A DNA stretch of 16,044 nucleotides from an uncultured Verrucomicrobiales bacterium (GTDB lineage Bacteria; Verrucomicrobiota; Verrucomicrobiia; Limisphaerales; JACDHS01): NCBI GenBank assembly GCA_937983475.1, contig CALJZV010000587.1, forward strand, positions 1 through 16,044, in the 5' to 3' direction. Within the stretch, counting starts at the first letter, position 1; the number at the start of each line of letters is the position of its first letter. Shown here piece by piece: positions 14,934 to 16,044 of this stretch. Under the pieces are notes generated by a model. The model ran no database searches. It worked only from the letters and a program-made list of their open reading frames with translations, and was not told where the DNA came from. The position numbers and the translations under genes are program-made.

Positions 14934-15994
14934 TCATTCCCCCACGCGAATCCGGAAATAACGGGTGGCGGGGGCATTGGTGGACGCATCCTGAAAATGC
15001 AGCGGGCCACTGCCCAGCGTGTTGGTCCAGACGGGCGTCCAACTGCCCGGCAACAACGTGGGAGACATTTCCACGACCACCTGCTGCCCGCTCGACCCGG
15101 TGATGTTGAAGCCGAACTGTCCGTTGGTGAAACCGAAGCTGCCGTCGGATGTAAAGATGATCAAGGGTTGTGGCGGCTCACCGGAAAATGGCACAACCTG
15201 CTCGATCAGGCCCGAACTGCCGTTGTAACGACCGCCGGTAGCCCGGCCGCGCGCTCGCACAAAGCCGCTGGCCGGAAGACTCAGACTGCTCCGCTCCCAG
15301 CCGCTACTGATCCGCGTGCCGCTGCCTAGTAACGTCCAGTTGTTACCGTCGGCGCTCAGTTCAAAGATCACCTGTTCGATTTCGGGCGCGCTGCCGCCTC
15401 GCAACCATTGCACTCGTGTGGCATCGGGCACCGTCAGCGACTGCGTGGCTGGCTCATTGTTCAGCCGGGTAATATAGTTGCGCGCCTGCCCACCCATGGT
15501 GGTGTAAGAACCGCCAATCAGAATCTTCCCGTCTGCCTGTGCTGCCAGACTCCAAACGATGTTGTTCGCACCAGGGTTAAAGCCGGCGTCCAGCGTCCCG
15601 TCAGTATGAAGCCGGGCGATAAAGTTGCGCGATTGACCGCCAAGCGTGGTAAAGGCACCACCCACTAGAATCTTCCCATCGGCCTGCACTGCCAGGCTGT
15701 TAACAGCGCTGCTCGCGCCCGGGTTGAACCCGGTGTCGAGCGTCCCATCCGCGTGGAGCCGGGCGATCCGGTTGCGCGTTTGCCCGCCTAGCGCGGTAAA
15801 GGCGCCGCCCACCAGAATCTTCCCATCGGCTTGCACTGCCAGGCTGAAAACACTGCCGCCAGCACCCGGATTGAAGCTGGTGTCAAGCGTTCCGTCGGCG
15901 TGGAGCCGGGCAATCCGATTGCGCGTTTGCCCGCCTAGCGTGCTGAAGAGGCCGCCTACCAGAATCTTCCCGTCGGCCTGCTCCGCCAAGCTGT
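14934..15994 (-). CDS. Delta-60 repeat protein, secreted, 5' end missing (contig end)
   Basis: About 353 C-terminal residues of a larger protein. Three full and one partial tandem units of 49 residues run first, each with LAxQADGKILVGGxFTxLGG followed by a RIARLHADGTLD and FNPGA segment. This is the delta-60 repeat, thought to form a beta-propeller-like structure. Residues about 180-270 (VQWLRGGSAPEIEQVIFELS onward) form a beta-rich domain often found after these repeats. The tail (about 275-351: VVVEMSPTLLPGSW, TNTLGSGPLHFQD, RYFRIRVGE) is a C-terminal domain common on secreted Verrucomicrobia proteins. The apparent start at TTG 15989 is not real: the frame continues upstream (..S-L-A-E-Q) into adapter sequence, so the signal peptide and an unknown number of repeats are lost. 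It is convergent with the mutase gene, with no obvious terminator. Confidence 0.85.
15462..15994 (-). repeat. Tandem 147-bp repeat (delta-60 units)
   Basis: Period 147 bp, measured from the Leu codon of each LAxQADGK motif at 15989, 15842, 15695 and 15548 (minus-strand first base). Three units are complete (15843-15989, 15696-15842, 15549-15695) and one is partial, ending near 15462. The two upstream units are the most alike at DNA level. The array continues past the contig end. Confidence 0.9.
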
Positions 15995-16044
15995 AGATCG
16001 GAAGAGCGTCGTGTAGGGAAAGAGTGTAGATCTCGGTGGTCGCC
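15995..16044. other. Illumina TruSeq adapter read-through (contaminant, not genomic)
   Basis: From 15995 the sequence reads AGATCGGAAGAGCGTCGTGT and continues for 50 bases to the window end. It matches, base for base as I recall it, the reverse complement of the Illumina universal adapter. The match begins exactly at the A-tailing base and interrupts the delta-60 reading frame. These bases should be trimmed. Confidence 0.97.

Noticed and set aside
14800..14961. 53-codon basic frame on + after the mutase gene (starts MAGDNRSPKNRT)
   Set aside because: No ribosome site, low complexity Lys/Arg/Pro composition, and it runs into the 3' end of the convergent delta-60 gene. Probably chance.

Overview
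This 16 kb window looks like a contig end from a Verrucomicrobiota genome, probably of the Pedosphaera/Limisphaerales kind. That placement is inferred from gene content. The clues are the tail of a PVC-type haem-binding protein, two secreted sulfatases, a conserved PVC-style multipass membrane protein, a Gram-negative lipid A cluster with a fused lpxC-fabZ, and a delta-60 repeat protein ending in a secreted C-terminal domain common in Verrucomicrobia. No mobile element, CRISPR array, tRNA or rRNA was seen.

Layout. Positions 3-6854 (all + strand) form an export-heavy region. It holds a cytochrome-like C-terminus, a Tat-exported metallophosphoesterase, a Cys-rich secreted two-domain protein closed by a perfect intrinsic terminator (2233-2267), sulfatase 1, a long hairpin intergenic repeat (3777-3843), sulfatase 2, and a seven-helix membrane protein 33 nt behind sulfatase 2. 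Positions 6924-8470 (- strand) are a two-gene unit: a nucleotidyltransferase-fold protein followed by a TIM-barrel sugar phosphate isomerase/epimerase with a strong Shine-Dalgarno in the 14-nt gap. Positions 8636-12433 (+) are housekeeping: lpxC-fabZ fusion, lpxA 4 nt later, then metG. A small SD-led gene of unknown function (12441-12680, -) converges on metG with 7 nt between stop codons. A solitary nuoA (12858-13256) and a phosphohexomutase (13319-14755) follow on +. The end of the window (14934-15994, -) is a delta-60 repeat protein whose 5' part is missing.

The last 50 bases (15995-16044) are not biological. They match the Illumina TruSeq adapter, so the true contig ends at 15994, inside a 147-bp tandem repeat.

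How the genes fit together. The sulfatases, exported phosphoesterase and secreted repeat proteins suggest a cell that works on sulfated or phosphorylated extracellular polymers. LpxC-FabZ plus LpxA carry out early lipid A synthesis steps. No clearly new multi-gene system is visible. The items most worth a second look are the secreted CWMTGGG protein, the SD-led small gene, the MetRS with a degenerate zinc knuckle, the detached nuoA, the conserved membrane protein behind sulfatase 2, and the adapter read-through.
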